From: Desulfovibrio intestinalis
GTDB lineage: Bacteria; Desulfobacterota; Desulfovibrionia; Desulfovibrionales; Desulfovibrionaceae
Assembly: GCF_014202345.1 (NCBI RefSeq)
Contig: NZ_JACHGO010000010.1
Location: 1-64,000, forward strand
Direction of reading: 5' to 3'
Length of the DNA: 64,000 bases
Part shown: positions 43,801 to 52,253 of the stretch, one piece after another
Layout of the letters: each line of letters begins with the position of its first letter
Numbering within the stretch: position 1 is the stretch's first letter
Notes under the pieces: model-generated
Told to the model about the DNA's origin: nothing
The model's database searches: none
What the model saw: only the letters and a program-made list of their open reading frames with translations
Position numbers and translations under genes: made by a program

Positions 43801-44179
43801 CAGCAGGCAGCCCACGCAGGTCAAGAATGGATACCGTGTAGGGGGGCACGCTTTCCAGCGCCTGTTGGGTCGCATCGGGATGAATGACCGTGCGCAGCAT
43901 GTCATGCCTTGCGATAACGCTGCGCCAGGCCTGCTGGTAGCGGGCGGCGTCCAGATTCTTAATATCAAATTCTTGATACCCATGAGTGGACACGCTGCCC
44001 AGGTCCATGCCGCCGCTGCGTCCGGCAAGGTAGCTTTGTTGCACATCGGTCAAAGGGAAAGGCTTGTGGCGGCTGGCCGGGGCCGTGCGCATTGAGATGT
44101 CGGAGCTTTGAGCGAGTCCTTGCCCCGTCTTCTGTTTCAGCAGACGAGCCAGCAGTGAGCGTTGGCCTTCGGAAAGCAT
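40886..44179 (-). CDS. NRPS module Cy-A-PCP, cysteine-specific
   Basis: 1097 residues. A cyclisation domain (about 38-460) carries SIDALLLDASSF, i.e. the DxxxxD motif. The adenylation domain (about 510-1000) has FDLSVYDIFG, WNTVP, LLSGDWVP and GGATEASIWS, the cysteine set, and no inserted methyltransferase. The PCP Ser is in FFEIGGNSLIAIQ (about 1050). The start has GAGAGG upstream. This free-standing module adds a thiazoline unit between the PKS and the terminal NRPS and has no counterpart in the HMWP1/HMWP2 yersiniabactin line, which has three Cys units in all. Its promoter region carries the iron motif at 44532. Confidence 0.92.
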   Translation of the reverse strand: MLSEGQRSLLARLLKQKTGQGLAQSSDISMRTAPASRHKPFPLTDVQQSYLAGRSGGMDLGSVSTHGYQEFDIKNLDAARYQQAWRSVIARHDMLRTVIHPDATQQALESVPPYTVSILDLRGLPAAEQQARLHSVRDEMSHQVLPLGVWPMFDIRLSLLDEDVTRLHLSIDALLLDASSFPILLQDLKIFYENPDAQLPEFSLTFRDYVLSLESGEKSTDFAKAQAYWEERLPDFPPAPEFHREANTATATSSRFSRHTDIWDMEDWREFEQKSARLGLTGTFTLLAAFTDVLRLWNRHHDFALSISYFNRRNIHPEAGVILGDFTDILLLACQCPQNSTLLDRARLLQSQFWMDMEHTEFNGVKVVRELMRYRPNNNVLMPVVFTNILKVGDIGKSSTLGGEAMEIKYSISQTTQVLIDFSIFQFDNKVHINWDVVESAFPQGQIAAMFKAFTALLRRMLKDDSVFSLKHPVQLPEEDKKRHAEANTTEEATADTLLHALFDGQALLRPDAKAVVTPEKCLSYAELRNRAHAVGSMLQSQNCKVGELVAVVMEKGWEQIAGVLGVLYSGAAYLPIDPGLPPERLQMLMEDAGVRIALTQSSLLQSLTWPQGVKPVAVDSLSADAAEAPARAPVWKQTSRDLAYVIYTSGSTGKPKGVMIDHAAAVNTILDINSRFQIGPQDRMLSLSDLNFDLSVYDIFGLLAAGGTIVLPAPDKTRDPSHWLELAKRENVSLWNTVPTLMQMFTTYIIDSQCSHKGDIPGGLSLVLLSGDWVPLSLPGEIRSLWPDARVVALGGATEASIWSNCYIVGDVPQNWKSIPYGRPLKNQRFHILNEALQECPDNVPGQLFIAGKGLARGYWNDPEKTAFSFFPHPETGEILYRTGDIGRWLPDGNMEFLGRKDFQVKIGGHRVELGEIESALTQYPGVTFAVASCIEKGRNTKQLICHYLTEKNRDLDDKALRAFLRKKLPHYMVPGIYVRLDSMPLLPNGKINRRSLPMPEQQADRQNNAPPQTDLERAIAEIWMEVMGKTGIGRDDNFFEIGGNSLIAIQILTLLRRRCNTELQLRSFFDAPTIAELAAMVDAANHHEDMEEGVI

Positions 44180-44587
44180 CGATACCTCTCGTCGTTATAA
44201 ATGTGATGTGATTTACAGTTGCTCAGCAGGCAAAACGGTTCTGGTACAAGTGAACGGTTTATGGGGCATCATCCGTATGCATAATCTTGTGCATCAATTG
44301 GCCTGCGGTTGATGGCAAAATACCAGGTTGTGGCTCGCCCGCCTGTGCTCCTGTTGCGCGGTTTTTATGGAGTGGTGCTGCGGTGCACTCACCAATCCCC
44401 GGATTGGCCCTTTGCAACATGCACAGTAAAAAACGTTTTTTCCCGGCATGATGCTGGTTTTTCATGATAAGGCACAAATTCTGGGAAACCGTATGGCAGC
44501 GCCTTTCCTGAGTCAGGACCTCTATAAAATATGAATTTAAATTTTGTTTTCATTAAGGTCATCAAGATGACCACAGGAATGAACTGG
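44180..44587. other. 408-base gap between the editing thioesterase and the second NRPS
   Basis: No gene. Holds the candidate Fur box at 44532-44552 and A+T-rich sequence (TATAAAATATGAATTTAAA) suited to a promoter, so the genes from 44179 leftward probably have their own start. Confidence 0.5.
44532..44552 (-). promoter_or_regulatory. Candidate Fur box upstream of the second and terminal NRPS genes
   Basis: Read on the minus strand the 21 bases begin TGAAAACAAAATTTAAATT and end with TTCA complementary to TGAA. The spacing is the same as in the site at 32902. It lies about 350 bases before the NRPS start. Confidence 0.6.
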
Positions 44588-45343
44588 TCAGGCTGCCTGT
44601 AGTGCAGGCCGTAAAAACATGCTCAACCTTTGCAAGAGCTCATCACGCGCCCCATGCAGGAAAAAATGGTTTCCAAGTATGGAAATCTGCGAAAAATCAC
44701 CGCTGGTATGGATTTTCCAGTGAGACATGATGGATTCCGGCGCATCGGGGTCTTCCGTGCCGCAGAAGGCCGCCAATCTGACATCCAGCGGGGGCTCCTC
44801 CGAGGCCTGAAACGCTTCGGCCAGAATAAAGTCAGCCCGTAAAAGAGGCAAAAGCAGGGCCATGATATCTTTGTTATCCAGAACTTCATCAGGGGTTCCC
44901 GCATAGCGGCGCAGGGCGTCTGCAAAATCAGCGTCGGGCAGATGGTATATGGGCCGGGGCTCTGGCACATGAGGCGGGCGGCACGCAGAAACCATAAGGC
45001 ATTGGGGGCTGGGAAGAGACCTGCGGCGCAACTCGCGGCACAAGGAAAAAGCGAGCAGGCCCCCAAGGCTGTGCCCAAAAAAGGCAAATGGCATGTTCAG
45101 GTGGGGAGTCAGCACGTCACAAAGACTCTGTGTGGCCTGTTCCAGGTCTTTGAAGGGTGTTTCATTGATGCGCTGTTCCCTGCCGGGCAGCTGAACGGCG
45201 CATATTTCTATTTCAGGCCCGAGCCTGTTTTTCCACTCCCTGAACACGGAGGCTCCGCCCCCGGCATACGGAAAACAGAACAGCCGCAGCTTGGGATAAG
45301 GCGCCGGGTGCGTCACAATCCATTTATTATTGTGTATCTTCAT
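44588..45343 (-). CDS. Type II (editing) thioesterase, YbtT/PchC-like
   Basis: 251-residue alpha/beta hydrolase with LFCFPYAGGGASVFREW near the N-terminus, nucleophile motif FFGHSLGGLLAF (about 87-98, Ser present), and C-terminal ILGNHFFLHG with the catalytic His. Such enzymes hydrolyse wrongly loaded carrier domains in NRPS and PKS lines. It follows the receptor gene by 76 bases and is the last gene before the internal gap. Unlike the integrated TE of the terminal NRPS, its nucleophile is the normal Ser. Confidence 0.92.
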   Translation of the reverse strand: MKIHNNKWIVTHPAPYPKLRLFCFPYAGGGASVFREWKNRLGPEIEICAVQLPGREQRINETPFKDLEQATQSLCDVLTPHLNMPFAFFGHSLGGLLAFSLCRELRRRSLPSPQCLMVSACRPPHVPEPRPIYHLPDADFADALRRYAGTPDEVLDNKDIMALLLPLLRADFILAEAFQASEEPPLDVRLAAFCGTEDPDAPESIMSHWKIHTSGDFSQISILGNHFFLHGARDELLQRLSMFLRPALQAA

Positions 45344-45419
45344 AATTCAATTCGGAGTGTTGTAAGTTTTAGCGGAGCTGCGCACGGTATTGCGCAGCTC
45401 CGCAAAATATTGATTGTGG

Positions 45420-47630
45420 CTAGAAGGAGTAGGCTACCGTTACGCCAAACTGCCGGGGGTCGCCGTCGAAGGCCAGGGTTCCGTAGCCGGAAATGTCTTG
45501 CCGCACTGTTCTGTATTTGCGGTCAAAGGCGTTCTTGCACCATACGGAAACATCAAAATCGCCTGCCAGATAGCCCAGGCGCAGATTCACCAGTTCGTAT
45601 CCGGGTTCCTTGGTGTCGTTTTTGGCGTCGTGGTAGAAAGGTCCGGTGCCGAGCACATCAACACGGCCGTAGACACCGCTTGAGTGCTGGTACATGGCGC
45701 CGAGGTTATAGGTATACTTCGGCACGTTGGGCAGTTCGTTGCCGGAATAGTTGTAGTTGTCCACGCGGTCGCGCCATGTGGTTATTTCAGTTTCGGTGTA
45801 GCCAAACCCACCAAACAGGTCCAAACCTTCAAGGGGTCTGGCCCGCAACTCGGCTTCGAATCCTTTTGAGTTTGCACGGTCGGCGTTGGATATCTTTGTC
45901 ACGCCCTGGCTGACCACTTCTGACGCCTGCTTGTTCTGCATGTCGATATAGAATGCGGCGACGTTGGCAATAAGCTTTTTGTCCAGCCATGAAGTTTTAA
46001 AGCCGACTTCATAGCTCCATGTGTACTCGGGGTCATAGGTCAGGGTGCTCTTGGACGTGGCGGAGCCGTAGTTATAGCCGCCAGCAAGGTAGCCCTTGGA
46101 AACCGTGGCGTAGGCCAGAACATTTTCGGTAACGTCAAAGCCTACTGAGAATTTGGGCAACAATTCTGCGCCCACAATGCGTTTTTTGTAGTTTTTCTTG
46201 TCAGCCATCATAGGCATGCCGCCAAAGGTGGCGTCCATCGTGTAGTCCTGGCTACCCCATTGATCCATGTAGTCGTAGCGCAAACCGGCGGTCAGATGCA
46301 GGCGTTCAAAGAGGGTGTATGTGCCCTCGCCAAAGACGGCAAATCCGCCCATGCTGATGTCGGTTTCGCGGTTTTCGTCGCCAGCCAGCAGCATGCCTGT
46401 GCCATAATAGGGATCAGACATCCCGCTTTTGGAGCCCCCGTTCACGTTGAGCTGCTCCGTAAATCCGTAAAGACCGGCCAGCCACGAAAACGGGCTTTTG
46501 CTTTTTTCGGACGAACTCAGACGAAATTCCTGGCTCCAGAGGTAGTCGTGCTCTTTCAGGCTGGCGTTCATGTAGGGCAGCGGAACAGAGGTAGAGTCCA
46601 TGTCCCATTTTGAGTCGTCGCCAAAGTAGCGTCTGCCGGTGACGGAGAGAAAGTCGACCTCATCACCCTTGTACTTGGCGCGCAAGCTTTGGCTGTTGCC
46701 CCGCCAGTGGCGGTTGTCGTCGTCGTTACGGCTGATTTTGTGAAAGTCGGTTTTAAAGGGACCATCTATGTAGTGCCCATAACCGAATTTGTCGTGGCTG
46801 TTCGCAGCGTCAGCCAGCAGCGAAATATCCAGGCGGTCCGTGGGCGTCCAGCGCAGTTGCCCTCGCCCGGTTATGCGCTTGATTTCATTGGCGTCATCAC
46901 GCTTGGAATACTCGTTTCTGATTGCGCCGAGGTCGTAGTTCCATTTACCGGCCAGGTTGATGAACAGTTTATCCTTCACCAGGGGGCCGCTGGCGCTGCC
47001 GCCCACCTGATAGCCCGGAGCGGCCCCGTGGTTTGTGTCATACAGGCTGAATTCGCCAAACAGCTTGCCACGCGGAGTGTTGTCGGGCTGGCGGGTAACG
47101 ATGTTGATGACGCCAGCTTCGCTGTTGCGGCCGTAAAGCGTGCCCTGGGGGCCTTTGAGCACTTCAACGCGGGCCACGTCAAAAAGATCCTGATTTTGCA
47201 TGAAAACAATGGGCACGCTAATGTCGTCTATGTACATGGCTGTTCCAGAGTACAGCGATGTAACAAAGCTGCCCACGCCACGGATGGTCGTCTGCTGGTA
47301 GGAACCGGAGTCCTTGACAAAAACGTTTGGGATGTACCGTTGCAGTTCCACTGTGTTCTGGATACCGGCTTCTTCAAGCTCGGTTTCTGGAAAAACAGCA
47401 ACGCTCATAGGTATTTTCTGTACGTCTTCTTCGCGTTTTTGAGCGGTAACGGTAATGGAATCCAGTGCATAGGGCTTGTCGCCAGTCTTGTCTGCCAAAT
47501 CCTCCTGCGCGCCAGCCGGATCAGCCAGCATTGCGGAACAAAGCAGAGCTGCAGCCAGCCCCCCCAGCTTTCTCAAACGACTTTTCCTCGCTGCTTTGCC
47601 GAAACGTGGCTTTTTTTCATGAAAACTCAT
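45420..47630 (-). CDS. TonB-dependent outer-membrane siderophore receptor (FyuA-like)
   Basis: 736 residues: signal peptide (about 20-42, LAAALLCSAMLADPAGAQ), TonB box region DSITVTAQKR (about 57), plug domain (IRGVGSF, RVEVLKGPQGTLYGRNSEAGVINIVTR, about 65-190) and a 22-strand barrel ending in the usual aromatic (VTVAYSF). The plug resembles FyuA-type receptors. It lies inside the biosynthetic operon between the PKS and the editing thioesterase, which strongly suggests it takes up the product. The start has GGAGAGG upstream. Energy would come from the ExbB-ExbD-TonB operon at 20.5-22.3 kb. Confidence 0.93.
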   Translation of the reverse strand: MSFHEKKPRFGKAARKSRLRKLGGLAAALLCSAMLADPAGAQEDLADKTGDKPYALDSITVTAQKREEDVQKIPMSVAVFPETELEEAGIQNTVELQRYIPNVFVKDSGSYQQTTIRGVGSFVTSLYSGTAMYIDDISVPIVFMQNQDLFDVARVEVLKGPQGTLYGRNSEAGVINIVTRQPDNTPRGKLFGEFSLYDTNHGAAPGYQVGGSASGPLVKDKLFINLAGKWNYDLGAIRNEYSKRDDANEIKRITGRGQLRWTPTDRLDISLLADAANSHDKFGYGHYIDGPFKTDFHKISRNDDDNRHWRGNSQSLRAKYKGDEVDFLSVTGRRYFGDDSKWDMDSTSVPLPYMNASLKEHDYLWSQEFRLSSSEKSKSPFSWLAGLYGFTEQLNVNGGSKSGMSDPYYGTGMLLAGDENRETDISMGGFAVFGEGTYTLFERLHLTAGLRYDYMDQWGSQDYTMDATFGGMPMMADKKNYKKRIVGAELLPKFSVGFDVTENVLAYATVSKGYLAGGYNYGSATSKSTLTYDPEYTWSYEVGFKTSWLDKKLIANVAAFYIDMQNKQASEVVSQGVTKISNADRANSKGFEAELRARPLEGLDLFGGFGYTETEITTWRDRVDNYNYSGNELPNVPKYTYNLGAMYQHSSGVYGRVDVLGTGPFYHDAKNDTKEPGYELVNLRLGYLAGDFDVSVWCKNAFDRKYRTVRQDISGYGTLAFDGDPRQFGVTVAYSF

Positions 47631-47884
47631 CCAACCTCTCCTTCACTAACGGGTTTTTATTGATCCATTTTTCCTGCATGTGTCGTTCTGCGGCCCAGCC
47701 AATCTGCCCACAGAAGTTTCCACTCGGCTATTGCCGACACACTGCAAGCTCCTCCCAGAAATGTGTTTTCAATTTTTCGCAGCATTGTGCGGTTTTTTTA
47801 ATCAGCGCTTTCGTCAACACTGCCCCCGGTATTTCCCAATTTACCCAAGGATTGCGGTGCGACAGAAAACGCACGGGCCGTTGT

Positions 47885-50800
47885 TTACCGGGATATGTCG
47901 TCGCCCTGCCCATTCAGGGCTGCGCGTATTTCTTCCTGAGACATGTTTTTGACCTGTTGAAACAGCTCTGCCGTGGCCGATACCATGCCTTTTTCTTCTT
48001 CCTGGTCGGTCAGGTATCTGGCCAGCTTGGCCACTGTGTCGTGGGTGAAAAGCGCATTAAGGGGCAGCTTCATGTTGAACACTTCCCGCAGGCGGGAATC
48101 CAGTTTTATGGCTGACAAGGAGTCGCCGCCGATATCAAGGAAGGGATCGTCAATGCCTACGTCCGCCAGTTCCAGCACCTCTTTCCAGATGTCGCTCAGG
48201 GTGTGTTCAAGCACCGTGCGGGGGGCAATGTAGGGCACATCAATGTCTGGGCGCGGATACCCGCTGTCCTGTGGTTGCACAGGTTCATCGGCCTGTGTGT
48301 GGCGGCCCTGTCGCGCTTCATGCAGAAAGGTGGTCAGGTCTTTCGTGCAAACGGCAACGTGTCTGAGGCCTGATTCGAGGATGCGTTGCAGGGCGTCTAT
48401 CCCCTGCTCGGGCGTAAGGCCGTCAATAGCCGTACTGCCCCTTTGTGGCGCATTGACGGCAGACTGCTTGCTCATGCCTGTATCCAGCCAGTAGTTCCAG
48501 TTGACCGAAACGCAGTGCACGGGCGTCCTTTGGCAATGGGCACGGGCATCAAGCACGTTATTGGCTGCAGTGTAGTCGCTGCTGCCCGCCATGCCGCCAA
48601 CCGCAGCCAGTGAGGAGCAGAGCAGAAGAAAGTCCGGGGAATATGTTTCGCACAAGCGGTGCAGCACCGCCGAACCCAAGACCTTGGGCCGCATATTGGT
48701 TTTTGTTTCTGCCAGATTTTTTATGGCAGCGTCGCTGACCACCCCGGCCGTATGAATGACGCCGTCCAGGCCTCCAAACTTTTCAACGGCTTGGGCAAAA
48801 GCCTTTTGCATGGCCGCTTCATCGGCCACGTCGCACGACAGGGCAAGGACCTGGGCGCCGTTTTTTTCCAGAGCCAAAAGCTGTTTTGCGCGTGAAGACT
48901 GCTGTGTATCCGAAGCGCGTTGTGCCACGGCTTCCCATTGTTCTTTTTCCGGCAAGGGCGATCTGCCCACGAGCACGAGGCGCGCTTGATATTCACGGGC
49001 CAGAAATTCCGCCATAACGCTGCCAAGGCCGCCAAAGCCGCCGGAGATCAGGTAAACGCCCCCATGCCGCAACCGTGGGCCGTGGGCCTGGGGCTTCAGA
49101 TGCACAGGCTGGAAGTGCCGCTCCCATCGGCTCTTACCGCGGTAGGCAAGAATTTTCGTGTCCTCTTTGGGTTGAAGGGACAACAGGTCTGCAAGGATGT
49201 TTTTCAGGTGCAGTTCTGCGCTGGCGGGGTCAGCCTTTTCCGGCAGGTCAACGGCAAGGCAGGCCAGGTCCGGAAATTCTTGAGGAGCGACAAGGCATGG
49301 GCCCAGCAACAGGGCCTTTTCCGGCACGATTTCCTCGTCGCCAAGTACTGAGTGAGCATTTGTTGAAAGCACGCCCAGGCGCAGCTGCTGTCCGCTCCAT
49401 GCGGAATCATCAAGGGCGCGGACAAGGCAGATCAGACTGTCGTAGGCATGCTCGCGCAGGGGTTCAATGTGCTGTGACGTCAGCGTATCGACATTCCACA
49501 GGTGCAGAAAATACTCGGCCCGGCAGTTTTCTTTGGCCAGAAGAGTGAAAAGTGACGCATAATCTTCAAGATGCGCGGGGCGGATGCTGAACGAATTCTG
49601 GTCAAGGCGGGCGAAGGCATCGCCTTTCCATACCTGAATCACGTCCTGATTCATCTGGCGCAGCAGCCGGTCAATAATTTTTCCGTGCTCGCCGTCGTTC
49701 ATGAAGACAAGCCAGGTGTGCCGATCCAGGGCGGAAATGTTTCTGGGCTCACCAAGAAATGACTGGCGCTTCCATGTTGGCGCATAAAACCAGCCCGCCG
49801 TATCTTTATTTTCTGTCTTTACTGATGGTTCTGCGTGCGCAGCAGATTCAAGAGGGCGGTCAAGGAAGAAGCGTTTTCTTTCAAAAGGATATGTGGGCAG
49901 GGGAACGCGGCGGCCCGTACCTTCTGGATTCAGGCAGGTCCAGTCGACGGAAGCCCCTGCGCGCCAGAGTTCGCCGAGCGAGCGAGTCATAAAGGCGTCT
50001 TCTGGCTCCGCATCACCCATGCCGGGCAAGCCTGCGATCATAGGGGTTGCTGTTTGGGCAGCAACTTTTTCTCTAAACAGTTGATTGGATACGCCAATTT
50101 CAAGAACGACGCCTGAAAATTTTTGCAGGGCGGCGGTCAGCCCGTTGAGAAGATCAACCTCGTGATGTTCCGGGCTGAGCCAGTAGTTCAGGCTGCTGGC
50201 CTCGGCGGCAGTAATCCAGTTTCCAGTGACAGGGGAAAGCAGGGGGATTTGCGGCATGCGCGGGGCAATGGCTTGAAGTTTGCCCTCAATGCCAGCAAGG
50301 CTTTGACCCCGCCTTTCAAGATCGTTTGCAACAGCAAGCAAAAGCGCTTCTTCCAGCGACAGAATGCCTGCCAGAGCAGCCCCGGCATACAAGCCCGCGC
50401 CCTGCCCCATAAGCATGGCTGGCACGATGCCCTGAGCCTGCCAAAGTTTTGCAAGGGCGATCTGTACAGCGCACAGGGTAGGCACTGCATGAAACTCTTC
50501 GCGAGATTCCGTACCTGCAGTCATTGCCTCGCATATGTCTGCACCCAGAAGCGGCTGCATAATACGCGCGCATTGATCTATGATTTGGCGGAAAACGCCT
50601 TCCTGTTTATACAGGCTGGCGGTCATGCCCGGGCAGGCTCCCTGGCCGGGCAGAAGAAAGAACATTGCGGGCCCGGCTTCGGGCGCGGGGCCACATATGG
50701 GGCACGAGCCGTCTAGCTGGTCAATGGCGTCAGAAATGTCCCGGCAAGAGACTACGGCGCGATAGGGAAATTCCTTGCGGCCCATTTGCAGGGTGTGTGC

Positions 50801-52234
50801 TACATCGCCCAGCGCCAGTTCTTTCGTTTCAGCAAGGTGCGTGCGCAGATTTTTTATGGATGCAGCCAGCGCGCTTTCGCTACGGGCAGACAGGGGCAGT
50901 ATGTGCCAGGGGTGCCCATTGCCGCCCTTTTGCCGCACCGGAGCTTCTTCAACAATCATGTGTACGTTTGTGCCGCCAAAGCCAAAAGAGCTTATGCCAG
51001 CAATACGCTTGCTGTTGGCTGGTTCCCAGGGCTGTAGGCGGGTGTTCACATAGAAAGGGCTTTGCGCGAAGTTGATGGCTGGATTGGGCCTCTCAAAATG
51101 GAGGCTGGGGGGGATTTGCTCATGGCGGAGCGACAGCGCCACTTTTATGAGTGAAGCCACGCCCGCCGCAGTATTAAGATGGCCGATATTGGTTTTTACA
51201 GAGCCAATGGGGCAGTACTGGCTGGTGCCGGTTTTGCCAAAGGCGTCGGTAAGGGCAGAGATTTCCAGCGGATCGCCCAAAGCCGTGCCCGTGCCGTGTG
51301 TTTCAATATAGGAAATATCCTCGGCCTGAACATCCGCCATGGCCATTGCTTCGCGGATGACGTTCCTTTGTCCGGCCAGGCTTGGCGCAGTAAATCCGGC
51401 CTTGTCCGAACCATCGTTATTAATGGCAAATCCACGGATTACGGCATGGATGGAATCCCCTTGGGCAAGGGCGTCTTCCAGCCGCTTGAGCACGACCACA
51501 CCCACGCCATTTCCCTGAACCGTGCCCGATGCGCCAGCATCAAAGGCCCGGCATTTGGCGTCTGGCGAAAGGAAGCCGTCGCCATCAACACACAGATAGC
51601 CGTGTTTTTGCGGAATGGTGAGGCAGATGCCGCCAGCCAGCGCCATGTCTGTCTGGTACTCAAGCAGCCCCTGGCAGGCCATACTCACGGCGACAAGCGA
51701 ACTGGAGCACGCACTCTGGACCATAACGCCCGGCCCGGTAAGGCCAAGCTTGTAGCAGACGCGCGTGGCAAGGTAGTCCTTGTCATTGCCCAGCAGCACG
51801 TCAAAAAAACTGGTGGGAGCCCACGGAAGAAATTCGCTCCCCAGACGCATCAGGTATGTGCTGATGGCTGCGCTGGCATAAACGCCAACGGGTATTGTCA
51901 TCTTGCCCGGCACATAGCCCGCGCTTTCCATCGCTTCCCATGCGCATTCAAGAAAAAGGCGGTGCTGCGGGTCCATATATCCGGCTTCCCGCTGGCTGAT
52001 GCCGAAAAAATCGGCATCAAACATGTCTACATCATCAAGAACGTAGCCTGCTTTTAAAAAATTGGGCGCGTCCAATATGGCTCTGGGCACAAAAGGTTCC
52101 AATTCGTCAGTGGAAAAAAAGCGAACTGCGTCCTTGCCCTGTTGCAGGTTATTCCAGAACGTATCCACGTTTTCCGCACCGGGGAATCTGCCTGCCATGC
52201 CAACAATGGCGATACTCAACTTGTCTGCTTCCAT
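47885..52234 (-). CDS. Polyketide synthase KS-AT(degenerate)-KR-ACP
   Basis: 1449 residues. Ketosynthase (1-430) is complete: Cys176 in SACSSSL, His313 in THGTGT, His352 in NIGH. The acyltransferase (about 523-765) is broken: GQGAG (610-614) stands where GHSxG should be, and only about 50 residues separate it from IPLLSPVTG instead of about 135, so the small subdomain with the catalytic His is missing. The ketoreductase (about 1000-1260) has SGGFGGLGS and the SSLAAVGG-SDYTAANN Ser-Tyr-Asn set. ACP Ser is in DIGGDSLSAIK (about 1390). No methyltransferase is present, unlike HMWP1. It should extend the bis-thiazoline chain by one ketide and reduce it, with malonyl supplied in trans. Confidence 0.9.
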   Translation of the reverse strand: MEADKLSIAIVGMAGRFPGAENVDTFWNNLQQGKDAVRFFSTDELEPFVPRAILDAPNFLKAGYVLDDVDMFDADFFGISQREAGYMDPQHRLFLECAWEAMESAGYVPGKMTIPVGVYASAAISTYLMRLGSEFLPWAPTSFFDVLLGNDKDYLATRVCYKLGLTGPGVMVQSACSSSLVAVSMACQGLLEYQTDMALAGGICLTIPQKHGYLCVDGDGFLSPDAKCRAFDAGASGTVQGNGVGVVVLKRLEDALAQGDSIHAVIRGFAINNDGSDKAGFTAPSLAGQRNVIREAMAMADVQAEDISYIETHGTGTALGDPLEISALTDAFGKTGTSQYCPIGSVKTNIGHLNTAAGVASLIKVALSLRHEQIPPSLHFERPNPAINFAQSPFYVNTRLQPWEPANSKRIAGISSFGFGGTNVHMIVEEAPVRQKGGNGHPWHILPLSARSESALAASIKNLRTHLAETKELALGDVAHTLQMGRKEFPYRAVVSCRDISDAIDQLDGSCPICGPAPEAGPAMFFLLPGQGACPGMTASLYKQEGVFRQIIDQCARIMQPLLGADICEAMTAGTESREEFHAVPTLCAVQIALAKLWQAQGIVPAMLMGQGAGLYAGAALAGILSLEEALLLAVANDLERRGQSLAGIEGKLQAIAPRMPQIPLLSPVTGNWITAAEASSLNYWLSPEHHEVDLLNGLTAALQKFSGVVLEIGVSNQLFREKVAAQTATPMIAGLPGMGDAEPEDAFMTRSLGELWRAGASVDWTCLNPEGTGRRVPLPTYPFERKRFFLDRPLESAAHAEPSVKTENKDTAGWFYAPTWKRQSFLGEPRNISALDRHTWLVFMNDGEHGKIIDRLLRQMNQDVIQVWKGDAFARLDQNSFSIRPAHLEDYASLFTLLAKENCRAEYFLHLWNVDTLTSQHIEPLREHAYDSLICLVRALDDSAWSGQQLRLGVLSTNAHSVLGDEEIVPEKALLLGPCLVAPQEFPDLACLAVDLPEKADPASAELHLKNILADLLSLQPKEDTKILAYRGKSRWERHFQPVHLKPQAHGPRLRHGGVYLISGGFGGLGSVMAEFLAREYQARLVLVGRSPLPEKEQWEAVAQRASDTQQSSRAKQLLALEKNGAQVLALSCDVADEAAMQKAFAQAVEKFGGLDGVIHTAGVVSDAAIKNLAETKTNMRPKVLGSAVLHRLCETYSPDFLLLCSSLAAVGGMAGSSDYTAANNVLDARAHCQRTPVHCVSVNWNYWLDTGMSKQSAVNAPQRGSTAIDGLTPEQGIDALQRILESGLRHVAVCTKDLTTFLHEARQGRHTQADEPVQPQDSGYPRPDIDVPYIAPRTVLEHTLSDIWKEVLELADVGIDDPFLDIGGDSLSAIKLDSRLREVFNMKLPLNALFTHDTVAKLARYLTDQEEEKGMVSATAELFQQVKNMSQEEIRAALNGQGDDISR

Positions 52235-52253
52235 GAAATTCCTTGCCTTATCG

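Noticed and set aside
45344..45419. A separate promoter with iron motif between receptor and thioesterase genes
   Set aside because: The 76-base gap has no match to the 21-base motif; the thioesterase is more simply read from the receptor transcript.
47631..47884. Iron motif directly upstream of the receptor gene
   Set aside because: A TGAAAAC-like stretch near 47765 was considered but lacks the second half of the motif, so it was not called.
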